DNA of 22,623 nucleotides from IMG/VR virus record IMGVR_UViG_3300020159_000975, positions 1-22,623 of that record. The stretch is one strand, 5' to 3'. The DNA is from a virus. Within the stretch, counting starts at the first letter, position 1, and each line of letters begins with the position of its first letter. Made by a program: the position numbers and the translations under genes. Below the pieces are notes generated by a model. The model worked only from the letters and a program-made list of their open reading frames with translations. It had not been told where the DNA came from and searched no databases. Below, piece by piece: positions 1 through 5,275 of the stretch.

Positions 1-2
1 AA

Positions 3-212
3 ACTGATGTAGAGATGTTGGAGTTTGACCACTTGCACTCAAAGAAGTTTGACATTAGTAACGGCGTACTTAAAGGTGTGAGTATGCACTTGCTAAAGAA
101 GGAACTTGCTAAGTGTGTAGTGTTATGTTCCAATCACCACCGCAAGAAAACACACGCTGAACGCAACACTTGGTTGCACAGGCTCGCAAAAGAAGATACA
201 AAAAGAAAATAA
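3..212 (+). CDS. HNH endonuclease, C-terminal part (5' end outside window)
   Basis: The reading frame is open from the first bases of the window, so the gene begins upstream; an internal ATG at 15 is unlikely to be the start. The visible residues show the end of an HNH nuclease: an LEFDHLH motif (the His/Asp pair of the beta-hairpin), then KCVVLCSNHHRKKTHAER, where the CxxxH-H pattern fits the last His/metal-binding helix. HNH enzymes nick or cut DNA with one metal ion. In many tailed phages one lies beside the terminase or cos end and helps packaging, which would make this the edge of a late region, but no terminase is visible here. It could also be a homing-type or host-derived HNH protein. 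A terminator follows directly. The family call is firm, the role is not. Confidence 0.75.
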   Translation, partial: TDVEMLEFDHLHSKKFDISNGVLKGVSMHLLKKELAKCVVLCSNHHRKKTHAERNTWLHRLAKEDTKRK

Positions 213-215
213 ACT

Positions 216-260
216 AAAGGGGGAATGGGTTGCAAGTTGCAACCTGTTCCCCCTTTTTTT
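216..260 (+). terminator. Rho-independent terminator after the HNH gene
   Basis: A long inverted repeat starts four bases after the HNH stop codon: GGGGGAA pairs with TTCCCCC and an inner GGTTGCAA pairs with TTGCAACC around a minimal loop. It is followed by a run of seven T. The left arm is preceded by AAA, so a weak reverse function is possible. It separates the HNH transcript from the integrase gene. Confidence 0.85.
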
Positions 261-301
261 GTTTTGTTGCGCCATAAGTTACTCGCTGGTAGGTTGTCCT
301 T

Positions 302-1705
302 ATGGCTTATGCAATCAAACGCAAAGGGCGATTTACCGCCTATTATCGCCAAGACGGAAAAGTCAAATCCGTAGGCACTTACTCATCTAGGGCTAAAGCA
401 CTTAACGCTGGATTACTTGCCGAAGAAGGCGAGTTTAATCTAATGCCCGAAAACCAAAAGACATTCAACGATTACCTAGCCAAACTTTCGGCGGCGAATG
501 ACATCAGAGTAATCACCCGTAAGAATTACATTACCCTTCTAAAGAAGTATGCCCAACCTTCTTTAGGGTCTAGGCGCATCTCCGCCATAACCAAGAAAGA
601 CATAAAGAACCTGCTGGACAATCTCGCAACTAAAGGGATTAGCCCAAGCACAATCTCACACCTAAAGACTTCTTTAGGTTCTCTGTTCAGGCTCGCCGTT
701 GATGATGACGCAATAGCCACAAACCCCACCCACCGCATAAGACTAAGCACGCCCAAGCCTGACCCCACCTACACCCTAGAGCCTAAAGACTTTCAGGCTA
801 TCTTAAAGAACTTACCCACAGACGGAAGCGTTCTTTTAGCCCAGTTTCTCATAGCCTCTGGTTGCCGATACGGAGAAGCCACAGAACTCAGAGTCAAAGA
901 CTTTAACTTCCAATCCAAAGAGGTCTATGTCAGGCGCACAGTCTCAGATGTAGGCTACGCGTACCAGCCCGCAGGGACAAAGTCCGAGGGGACAAGATTT
1001 CTCATTGTTCCAGCAACCAAGAACGGCAATAAGAGAACTGTTGTTCTTAGCTCAGCTCTAGTAGCAGAGATAAAGAAGTTTGTAAAGGCAAAAGCCCTAG
1101 CAAAAGAAGACCTGCTCTTCTCAAAGCACCTGGTTGAGAAGAGGAGTAAAATAGAAAGCCCTACCACAAGCGTAGTAGGGAAGCCTTACACCATTGGAAG
1201 CAGGACATTCCAACACGCAACAGCGTATTCGTACAATGTGGGCGGTTGTAGGTGTCAGGTATGTAAGGAAGCGGTCAGGGAGTACCGCAATCACTATAGA
1301 AAGGACAAGGGAAAGGGCAAGGTAGAAAGTCTTAGCAAAAGCGATAGCAGAAGCCATAGCGAAAGCCTTAGCAAAAGCGAAAGCCTTAGCAAAAGCCATA
1401 GCAAAAGCCATAGCAAAAGCCATAGCAGAAGCCATAGCAGAAGCCATAGCGAAAGACACCTACCTCGTGACAAGTGGCGAGCCATTTGGAACGAAGCCAT
1501 CAACAAGTCAGGGATTGGTTGGTATCCCACCACTCACGACCTACGGCACGCTAACGCTACTCAGTTGTTAAAGAACGGGGTAGATGTGCACGAGGTTAAA
1601 GAGCGGTTAGGTCACCAGTCAATCGTAACTACGGAGAGATACCTGCATCGTATCCGCCACCAGCAGTCAAACGCAGCCGAGGTTGTGAATGACTATTTGG
1701 AGTGA
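302..1705 (+). CDS. int: Tyrosine recombinase (phage integrase) with inserted Cys-rich module and Ser-X repeat tract
   Basis: Site-specific recombinase that would integrate phage DNA between attP and attB. After a short Lys/Arg-rich N-terminal arm-binding-like region and a SAM-like core-binding domain (about 50-150), the catalytic domain shows ASGCRYGE (Arg189), HDLRH (His412, Arg415), LGHQ (His438) and the nucleophile Tyr447 in TERYLH. At 467 aa it is longer than usual because residues about 280-390 are inserted between box I and box II. The first part holds FQHATAYSYNVGGCRCQVC, the GCRCxxC motif widespread in actinobacteria and their phages. The second part, residues 343-384, is 21 Ser-X dipeptides. 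The frame stays open throughout, so the enzyme may be functional. A GGTAGG sequence lies about 8 bases before ATG. The stop codon overlaps the ribosome-binding region of the next gene. No att core could be recognised. Confidence 0.93.
   Translation: MAYAIKRKGRFTAYYRQDGKVKSVGTYSSRAKALNAGLLAEEGEFNLMPENQKTFNDYLAKLSAANDIRVITRKNYITLLKKYAQPSLGSRRISAITKKDIKNLLDNLATKGISPSTISHLKTSLGSLFRLAVDDDAIATNPTHRIRLSTPKPDPTYTLEPKDFQAILKNLPTDGSVLLAQFLIASGCRYGEATELRVKDFNFQSKEVYVRRTVSDVGYAYQPAGTKSEGTRFLIVPATKNGNKRTVVLSSALVAEIKKFVKAKALAKEDLLFSKHLVEKRSKIESPTTSVVGKPYTIGSRTFQHATAYSYNVGGCRCQVCKEAVREYRNHYRKDKGKGKVESLSKSDSRSHSESLSKSESLSKSHSKSHSKSHSRSHSRSHSERHLPRDKWRAIWNEAINKSGIGWYPTTHDLRHANATQLLKNGVDVHEVKERLGHQSIVTTERYLHRIRHQQSNAAEVVNDYLE
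1328..1453 (+). repeat. AGCNNN hexamer tandem repeat inside integrase (21 units)
   Basis: Twenty-one in-frame hexamers, one AGT-led and twenty AGC-led, in which the second codon is only AAA, CAT, AGA, GAA, CTT or GAT. It encodes (Ser-X)21 with X = Lys, His, Arg, Glu, Leu or Asp, resembling the SR/SK-rich tracts of RNA- or DNA-binding proteins. Some 12-base units (AGCCATAGCAAA, AGCCATAGCAGA) recur exactly, pointing to recent slippage or unequal expansion. The same repeat type recurs at 2234-2280. Confidence 0.95.
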
Positions 1706-1707
1706 TT

Positions 1708-2232
1708 ATGAAACTAACAACAAAAGGAAAGATAGTGTTTGGGTCGCTATTTACAGCGATGTTTCTATTGGTAGGAATGTTGGCTTTACCGCCAGCAGTT
1801 AGCCCAGAGAAAGCACAAGCACAAGCAGTAGAGCAAGAAACGCAAGAAGATGTACTAACCAAGTATGTCAATGCAGATGACTTAACTGACCCTCAGTTAG
1901 TAGAGTTACTGCAAGCCGTAGGCTTCAAAGGTCAAGACCTTAAAGAAGCGTGGGCTATTGCGAAGAAAGAATCACATGGTAATCCGCTATCACATAACGG
2001 TAATCGTAAGACAGGAGACAACTCCTATGGTCTATTCCAAGTCAATATGATTGGTTCATTAGGTGATGCAAGGCGAGATAAGTTCAATTTGGCTTCTAAT
2101 GCTGAACTGTTCAACCCTGTGGTCAATGCCCAAATCGCTTATCACATGAGCGGTGGAGGTAAAGACTGGAGCGCATGGAAAGGTACTGAGACTGATGTTG
2201 TGAAACGTTGGTTAAAGAAGTTCCCTTCTTAA
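1708..2232 (+). CDS. Secreted lysozyme-like lytic transglycosylase
   Basis: Predicted peptidoglycan-cutting enzyme of the lysozyme/SLT fold. Residues 1-40 are an export signal: a Lys-containing start (MKLTTKGK), a hydrophobic segment from about 10 to 28, and a likely cleavage site near AQA. The catalytic domain has the usual glutamate in AIAKKESHGNP (Glu88) followed by the NSYGLFQVNM signature near 110-118 and a typical YHMSGGGKDWSAW end. The ATG at 1708 is preferred over the in-frame GTG at 1702 because GGAG at 1699-1702 sits five bases upstream; that signal lies within the end of the integrase gene, so the two are coupled. A secreted enzyme next to an integrase may be a lysogeny-expressed factor acting on the host wall rather than the main endolysin. 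It could also act in lysis through signal-dependent export. A terminator follows. Confidence 0.85.
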   Translation: MKLTTKGKIVFGSLFTAMFLLVGMLALPPAVSPEKAQAQAVEQETQEDVLTKYVNADDLTDPQLVELLQAVGFKGQDLKEAWAIAKKESHGNPLSHNGNRKTGDNSYGLFQVNMIGSLGDARRDKFNLASNAELFNPVVNAQIAYHMSGGGKDWSAWKGTETDVVKRWLKKFPS

Positions 2233-2233
2233 G

Positions 2234-2280
2234 CATAAGTCGTAGCCAAAGCACAAAGCAAAAGCCATAGCAAAAGCAGG
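2234..2280 (+). repeat. Second, partly decayed AGCNNN hexamer tract (non-coding)
   Basis: Immediately after the transglycosylase stop, AGC or AGT recurs every six bases for about eight units (AGCATA, AGTCGT, AGCCAA, AGCACA, then with one extra A AGCAAA, AGCCAT, AGCAAA, AGCAGG). Bases 2257-2277 are identical over 21 bases to 1388-1408 in the integrase tract. It lies between a stop codon and a terminator and is not in any convincing reading frame. Confidence 0.8.
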
Positions 2281-2291
2281 CGCATAATGGA

Positions 2292-2324
2292 AGCCCCCTC
2301 AGAAATGAGGGGGTTTTCTTTTTG
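2292..2324 (+). terminator. Rho-independent terminator after transglycosylase gene
   Basis: An 8-bp perfect stem, CCCCCTCA with TGAGGGGG, is capped by a GAAA tetraloop and followed by TTTTCTTTTT. It closes the integrase-transglycosylase transcript. Confidence 0.92.
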
Positions 2325-2356
2325 TGTTACACTCAGAGAAGGAGAGGGGGTAGTCA

Positions 2357-2515
2357 ATGGCAAAGCACCATGACAAAGTTGCAGCAGCACTAGCAACAAG
2401 AATTGCAAATATGCCTAAAGGCGAAGGTTACAAAAAGCCTGGAAGTATGAATCCAAGAAAGACTGGGTTTATGAGTATCAAGGCTAATGAAGCCAAAAGA
2501 ATTTTAAGTAAGTAA
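2357..2515 (+). CDS. Small hypothetical protein, 52 aa (moron-like)
   Basis: Unrecognised microprotein, too short for many gene callers. It has a very strong ribosome-binding site, GGAGAGGGGG at 2341-2350, seven bases before ATG, and is bracketed by two GAAA-tetraloop terminators, which supports it as its own transcription unit. The protein is basic (MAKHHDKVAAALATRIANMP at the start, ending AKRILSK), with no Cys, no hydrophobic segment and a helix-prone N-terminus. A KGEGYKKPGSMNPRKTGF stretch in the middle looks flexible. A self-contained unit of this kind fits the moron pattern: an extra gene often expressed from a prophage. No function can be given. Confidence 0.7.
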   Translation: MAKHHDKVAAALATRIANMPKGEGYKKPGSMNPRKTGFMSIKANEAKRILSK

Positions 2516-2520
2516 GGATA

Positions 2521-2549
2521 AGCCCTGAGAAATCAGGGCTTTTTCTTTA
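2521..2549 (+). terminator. Rho-independent terminator after the 52-aa gene
   Basis: AGCCCTGA and TCAGGGCT form a perfect 8-bp stem with a GAAA loop, then TTTTCTTT. It starts five bases after the stop codon and nearly abuts the ATG of the next gene at 2561, leaving no room for an ordinary promoter and ribosome-binding site. Confidence 0.9.
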
Positions 2550-2553
2550 TCCT
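2548..2553 (+). promoter_or_regulatory. Possible -10 element for a leaderless mRNA
   Basis: TATCCT fits the TAnnnT -10 pattern common in actinobacteria and ends seven bases before the A of the ATG at 2561, the right distance for transcription to start on the start codon. No matching -35 is visible. This is inferred mainly because the downstream gene has no Shine-Dalgarno and sits right behind a terminator. Confidence 0.3.
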
Positions 2554-2560
2554 TGTATCT

Positions 2561-2950
2561 ATGTCAATCCCGTTAGCGACTTCATACCATGCAGGAGACC
2601 GCTCTTTTGAGCGAGATGTGGATTATCGTCTTGCTTCAAATGTAGTAAAAAGCGGTCGTCAAACAATACAAGAAAATGGAAACATTCTTCACGAAGACCG
2701 TGACCCAGACAATATTGACCATGTCATTAAGGTAATTACAACACCTCACCCAAAAAAGATTGTTACAGTCATTAGAGACAAGACTCGCCCTTTTGCAGAA
2801 GAGCAAGCAAGAGCAAAAGCAGAGAAAGCTGCAAAAGGAGAAAAGAAAGTAAAAGAAGATACAACCGCTGCTCGTAAAGCAGCACAGAAAGCAAGGAAAC
2901 AAGCACGTTCTGCAGCGGCTAGTAACAAACAGCCAAAAGGCAAGAAGTAA
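2561..2950 (+). CDS. Small basic protein with DUF4258-like N-terminal domain
   Basis: 129 aa in two parts. Residues 1-70 (HAGDRSFERDVDY, then NVVKSGRQTIQENGNILHE, then KKIVTVIRD) follow the H-x-x-DR...G...VVT layout of DUF4258-type domains, whose fold is related to BrnT/RelE-like toxins; this is a resemblance by eye, not a search result. Residues about 78-129 are an Ala/Lys/Arg-rich tail with no hydrophobic segment, likely a helical or disordered nucleic-acid-binding extension. No ribosome-binding site precedes the ATG, and the previous gene's terminator ends about 12 bases upstream, so it is either leaderless or translated from read-through RNA. Like its neighbour it stands alone between terminators, which fits a moron. 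It could be an RNA-targeting toxin-like or superinfection factor; no partner antitoxin is recognised apart from the adjacent 52-aa gene. Confidence 0.7.
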   Translation: MSIPLATSYHAGDRSFERDVDYRLASNVVKSGRQTIQENGNILHEDRDPDNIDHVIKVITTPHPKKIVTVIRDKTRPFAEEQARAKAEKAAKGEKKVKEDTTAARKAAQKARKQARSAAASNKQPKGKK

Positions 2951-2952
2951 AG

Positions 2953-2990
2953 GAAAAGCCCCTATAGTTTATTTACTATAGGGGCTTTTC
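2953..2990. terminator. Bidirectional terminator between converging arms
   Basis: A perfect 16-bp stem (GAAAAGCCCCTATAGT with its complement) around the loop TTATTT gives a T-run at the 3' side on both strands. It ends the + strand DUF4258-like gene and also the whole minus-strand series, whose last gene stops at 2991. Confidence 0.95.
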
Positions 2991-3080
2991 TTAATCTCTA
3001 CATGAATAACAAATGCCGTCAGAAGATTCTTTTGGAAGTTCTTCAAACTCTTCAAAGCACTTTAAACACTTTATCTTCAT
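2991..3080 (-). CDS. 29-aa zinc-ribbon microprotein coupled to RNR
   Basis: A tiny gene below usual size cut-offs. The ATG overlaps the RNR stop codon by four bases (ATGA), the coupling used elsewhere in this series, and the stop is directly followed by the bidirectional terminator. The protein begins MKIKCLKCFEEFEELP and ends GICYSCRD: two CxxC pairs 16 residues apart, a minimal zinc ribbon, with an acidic middle. Four correctly spaced cysteines in 29 residues are strong evidence for a real product. The role is unknown; it could bind RNA or act on a protein partner, and its position makes the RNR a candidate. It uses the preceding gene's ribosomes rather than a clear Shine-Dalgarno. Confidence 0.7.
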   Translation of the reverse strand: MKIKCLKCFEEFEELPKESSDGICYSCRD

Positions 3081-5194
3081 TGCGTGTCCTTGATTAATTT
3101 GACCTCACAAGCGTCTGTTGTGCAGTAAGCCTCTCCGATAGCATCGGCTGCCATACCTGCATACACGCCTGATAAGTCAATCGGCATTAGATTCATACGA
3201 CCTTCTTCATACTCCTCAGATGTAATCTGTGTGTAAGGCATCTGTGGGTAAGTCATGTTACCCATTGGTAGGAAACTAATCGTCTTTAGCTGACCATCGT
3301 GCATGTGCAAGATAGAAGCAATAGAGTCTGACTCCTTCTCAGGGTCAAAGGTTACGGTTACAGAGACAGAATTATCTGACCAGTAACGCTGTACAACTAC
3401 AGCAAGTGCAACCTTCTCGTGGACTGAAACTTCTTTCTCTGCTCTCTTAGCATTAGTCTCTATTGGGAAGAATACAACGCTTGTCGTTTCTGGAGATTCA
3501 GAGGCTGGTTCAACTCTGTAGTTTGCCATCTTAAATAGCGGAAGCATTGGGTCAGAGTTTGCAAAGCGGATTGCTCTGTTAAAGAACTTACCGCCTGATG
3601 CCCAGTGAACTCCAGGAGATTCACCAGCAAGGATAGACACAGTTCCCGATGGCTTTACTGTAGTCATCTTGATTGACTGACGGATTCCAAGCCACTCAGA
3701 GTAAGACTCGTCATACTTCTTTACGACTTCGTAGCCAGTGTTTAGCCAGTCACGCAATACAGTCCAACCGTTGTTGTCTGCAAAGTTAGCGATACCAGAG
3801 ATTGAAGTTCCAATACGGCGATTACGCTGCATGATTGCATTGGTCTCTTCCCAATGAGTTGGTAGGAGAGTTACAGTCTTGGCATAAAGGTAAGCAAACT
3901 TCAATGTTCTTTTGAAGTCATCAATATCCTCGTGACGATTCAAGTAAGTCTCAACAAGTGTGCAACACTCGTAAGATTCAAGAGACTGCTCAGCGCAAGG
4001 GTTGTACCCAGTAACACGCCAGTCCTTGTTGTTAGGTGGGTCAATCAAGCGACCATACTTGCGTGATACATCCATCCACACAACTCCAGGCTCACCGTTA
4101 CGAACAATGCCGTCAATAATCTTAGAGAAGTCTGAACCGACTTTAGCCTCTACAGAGTTGTTAGACATCCAAGCCCAGCCTGGGTTGGCAGGGTCGTAGG
4201 AGTTACGCTCAGGAAATACATCAGCGTTCTTTAGGTTTAGGAAAGTCTCGTCGTCAATCTGACCGATGAGAAGTTCTGCGCTACGGCGTACATTCCCTGA
4301 AACAACACAAACACCAATCATGTTTCCAATGTCTGCGATGTCAGTCTTAGACAACTTCTCACCAGCACGACCAGCAAACATCTTGCTGATGTGGGTGTGC
4401 AGTCTTAGAAGAGGTTCGTGTCCTGCGGCTGTTCCACCAAAGGTTTTGATTGGTGCACCTGCTGGGCGGATTTCTTCGTAATCAAATACTGGAGTCTTCG
4501 TATCTGGCTTGAGGTAGGAATTGATGAGGGCGGCTGTAGATTCAACCCACCCTTCTCTGGTGTCAGGGATTTTATATTCGTAAGTTTCTTTTGGTTCATA
4601 GATTGTGAAGTCCTTATCTGCTCCCTTGTCATCAAAGCCAACGCCCACTCCGAGCATTGAGGCTTCCATAAGGAAAGCGAATGGTTTTGCTGGGTCTGTC
4701 TTTACCATTGACCCAGTAGATACAAACGCACAGTTCTGCAAAGCAGCAGAGTTGCGTTGCTCATTAACGAGTGGGGTACCCATTACCCATAGTCCACGTC
4801 CAGGTGGAGTCCACTTCAGGTTGAAGAGACGGTCAAATGCTTCTTTAGCCGAGGCTGCTGCTTTAGCGTCAGACCAAGGAAGTCGCTGACGCTTGGCGTG
4901 GTCTTTCTGTAGCGAGTACATACCGTTGATGACACGCTCACATACATCTACCCAAGTCTCCTTAGTACCATCTGCCTTCAGGCGTGAATAGGTACGGAGA
5001 AAAGTGATTTCTCCAACTGAGTTTCCAGCGGCATCCCTATACCCAAAAGGAGCCTTCTTGTCCTTGTACGAAGCGACGAAGTCATTTGTTAATTCAAAAG
5101 AAAACAGACCCAATTCCTTACCACCATTTCTATGTTTGTGTAAATACCCCTCAACAGGGAGACCTATTGTGCCGTGGCGAAACCTACCACGCAC
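3077..5194 (-). CDS. nrdJ: Adenosylcobalamin-dependent (class II) ribonucleotide reductase
   Basis: Reduces ribonucleotides to deoxyribonucleotides with a B12 cofactor, so it needs no oxygen-dependent partner subunit. The sequence follows the monomeric Lactobacillus RTPR type: LRTYSR near the N-terminus, TPPGRGLWVMGT, a redox cysteine in LQNCAF (about 155), NPCAEQSLESYECC (about 397-410) with the thiyl-radical Cys and second redox Cys, VKPSGTVSILAG, and a C-terminal shuttle pair CTTDAC (691/696). About 705 aa is normal. The start is uncertain: GTG 5194 lacks a clear Shine-Dalgarno, and an in-frame TTG at 5113 preceded by GGTGG would give MGLFSFELTNDF, closer to where relatives appear to begin. 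It follows the TGT-like gene after an 81-base gap holding two palindromes, and overlaps the zinc microprotein gene. It supplies dNTPs for phage replication; host B12 supply would limit it. Confidence 0.95.
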   Translation of the reverse strand: MRGRFRHGTIGLPVEGYLHKHRNGGKELGLFSFELTNDFVASYKDKKAPFGYRDAAGNSVGEITFLRTYSRLKADGTKETWVDVCERVINGMYSLQKDHAKRQRLPWSDAKAAASAKEAFDRLFNLKWTPPGRGLWVMGTPLVNEQRNSAALQNCAFVSTGSMVKTDPAKPFAFLMEASMLGVGVGFDDKGADKDFTIYEPKETYEYKIPDTREGWVESTAALINSYLKPDTKTPVFDYEEIRPAGAPIKTFGGTAAGHEPLLRLHTHISKMFAGRAGEKLSKTDIADIGNMIGVCVVSGNVRRSAELLIGQIDDETFLNLKNADVFPERNSYDPANPGWAWMSNNSVEAKVGSDFSKIIDGIVRNGEPGVVWMDVSRKYGRLIDPPNNKDWRVTGYNPCAEQSLESYECCTLVETYLNRHEDIDDFKRTLKFAYLYAKTVTLLPTHWEETNAIMQRNRRIGTSISGIANFADNNGWTVLRDWLNTGYEVVKKYDESYSEWLGIRQSIKMTTVKPSGTVSILAGESPGVHWASGGKFFNRAIRFANSDPMLPLFKMANYRVEPASESPETTSVVFFPIETNAKRAEKEVSVHEKVALAVVVQRYWSDNSVSVTVTFDPEKESDSIASILHMHDGQLKTISFLPMGNMTYPQMPYTQITSEEYEEGRMNLMPIDLSGVYAGMAADAIGEAYCTTDACEVKLIKDTQ

Positions 5195-5227
5195 TTGTTA
5201 ACTTTGTTTACTTCAGAATCTATCCGC

Positions 5228-5243
5228 ACAGGGTGAACCCTGT
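5228..5243. promoter_or_regulatory. Palindrome upstream of RNR (site 1)
   Basis: ACAGGGT-GA-ACCCTGT is a perfect 7-bp inverted repeat with a 2-base centre in the gap before the RNR gene. It lacks a T-run, so a protein-binding operator or small hairpin is more likely than a terminator. Its centre is 23 bases from a second palindrome with the same ACAG/CTGT ends. Confidence 0.45.
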
Positions 5244-5251
5244 TTCAACTT

Positions 5252-5265
5252 ACAGTAGGTACTGT
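5252..5265. promoter_or_regulatory. Palindrome upstream of RNR (site 2)
   Basis: ACAGTA-GG-TACTGT is a perfect 6-bp inverted repeat with a 2-base centre. It shares the outer ACAG/CTGT and the 2-base spacer with the site at 5228-5243, which suggests a pair of half-related operators. It overlaps the start of an ACTGTTATCAGA repeat. Confidence 0.4.
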
Positions 5266-5274
5266 TATCAGATA
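5261..5274. repeat. ACTGTTATCAGATA repeat, copy 1 of 3
   Basis: The 12-base core ACTGTTATCAGA occurs here in the gap before RNR and at 5864-5875 and 5921-5932 inside the TGT-like gene. Copies 1 and 3 agree over 14 bases. The coding copies both translate as SDNS on the other strand, so coding repetition may explain those two, but not the intergenic one. Confidence 0.5.
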
Positions 5275-5275
5275 G

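Noticed and set aside
213-301. tRNA gene or attP core next to the integrase
   Set aside because: The inverted repeat with a T-run is a terminator, and the remaining 40 bases give no tRNA arms or recognisable att core.
1328-1453. CRISPR-like array
   Set aside because: The unit is six bases with no spacers and lies in an open coding frame.
1121-1533. Long minus-strand frames opposite the integrase with Ala/Phe/Met or Leu/Trp repeats
   Set aside because: They are produced by the hexamer repeat, which has no stop codons in several frames; no ribosome-binding sites and the + strand frame carries all integrase motifs.
2636-2902. Minus-strand Cys/Phe-rich frame opposite the DUF4258-like gene
   Set aside because: Composition arises from the complement of Lys/Ala-rich codons; it would also cross the bidirectional terminator logic of the region.
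4002-4889. Several + strand frames within the RNR gene
   Set aside because: They run opposite a fully conserved RNR and have no ribosome-binding sites or recognisable motifs.
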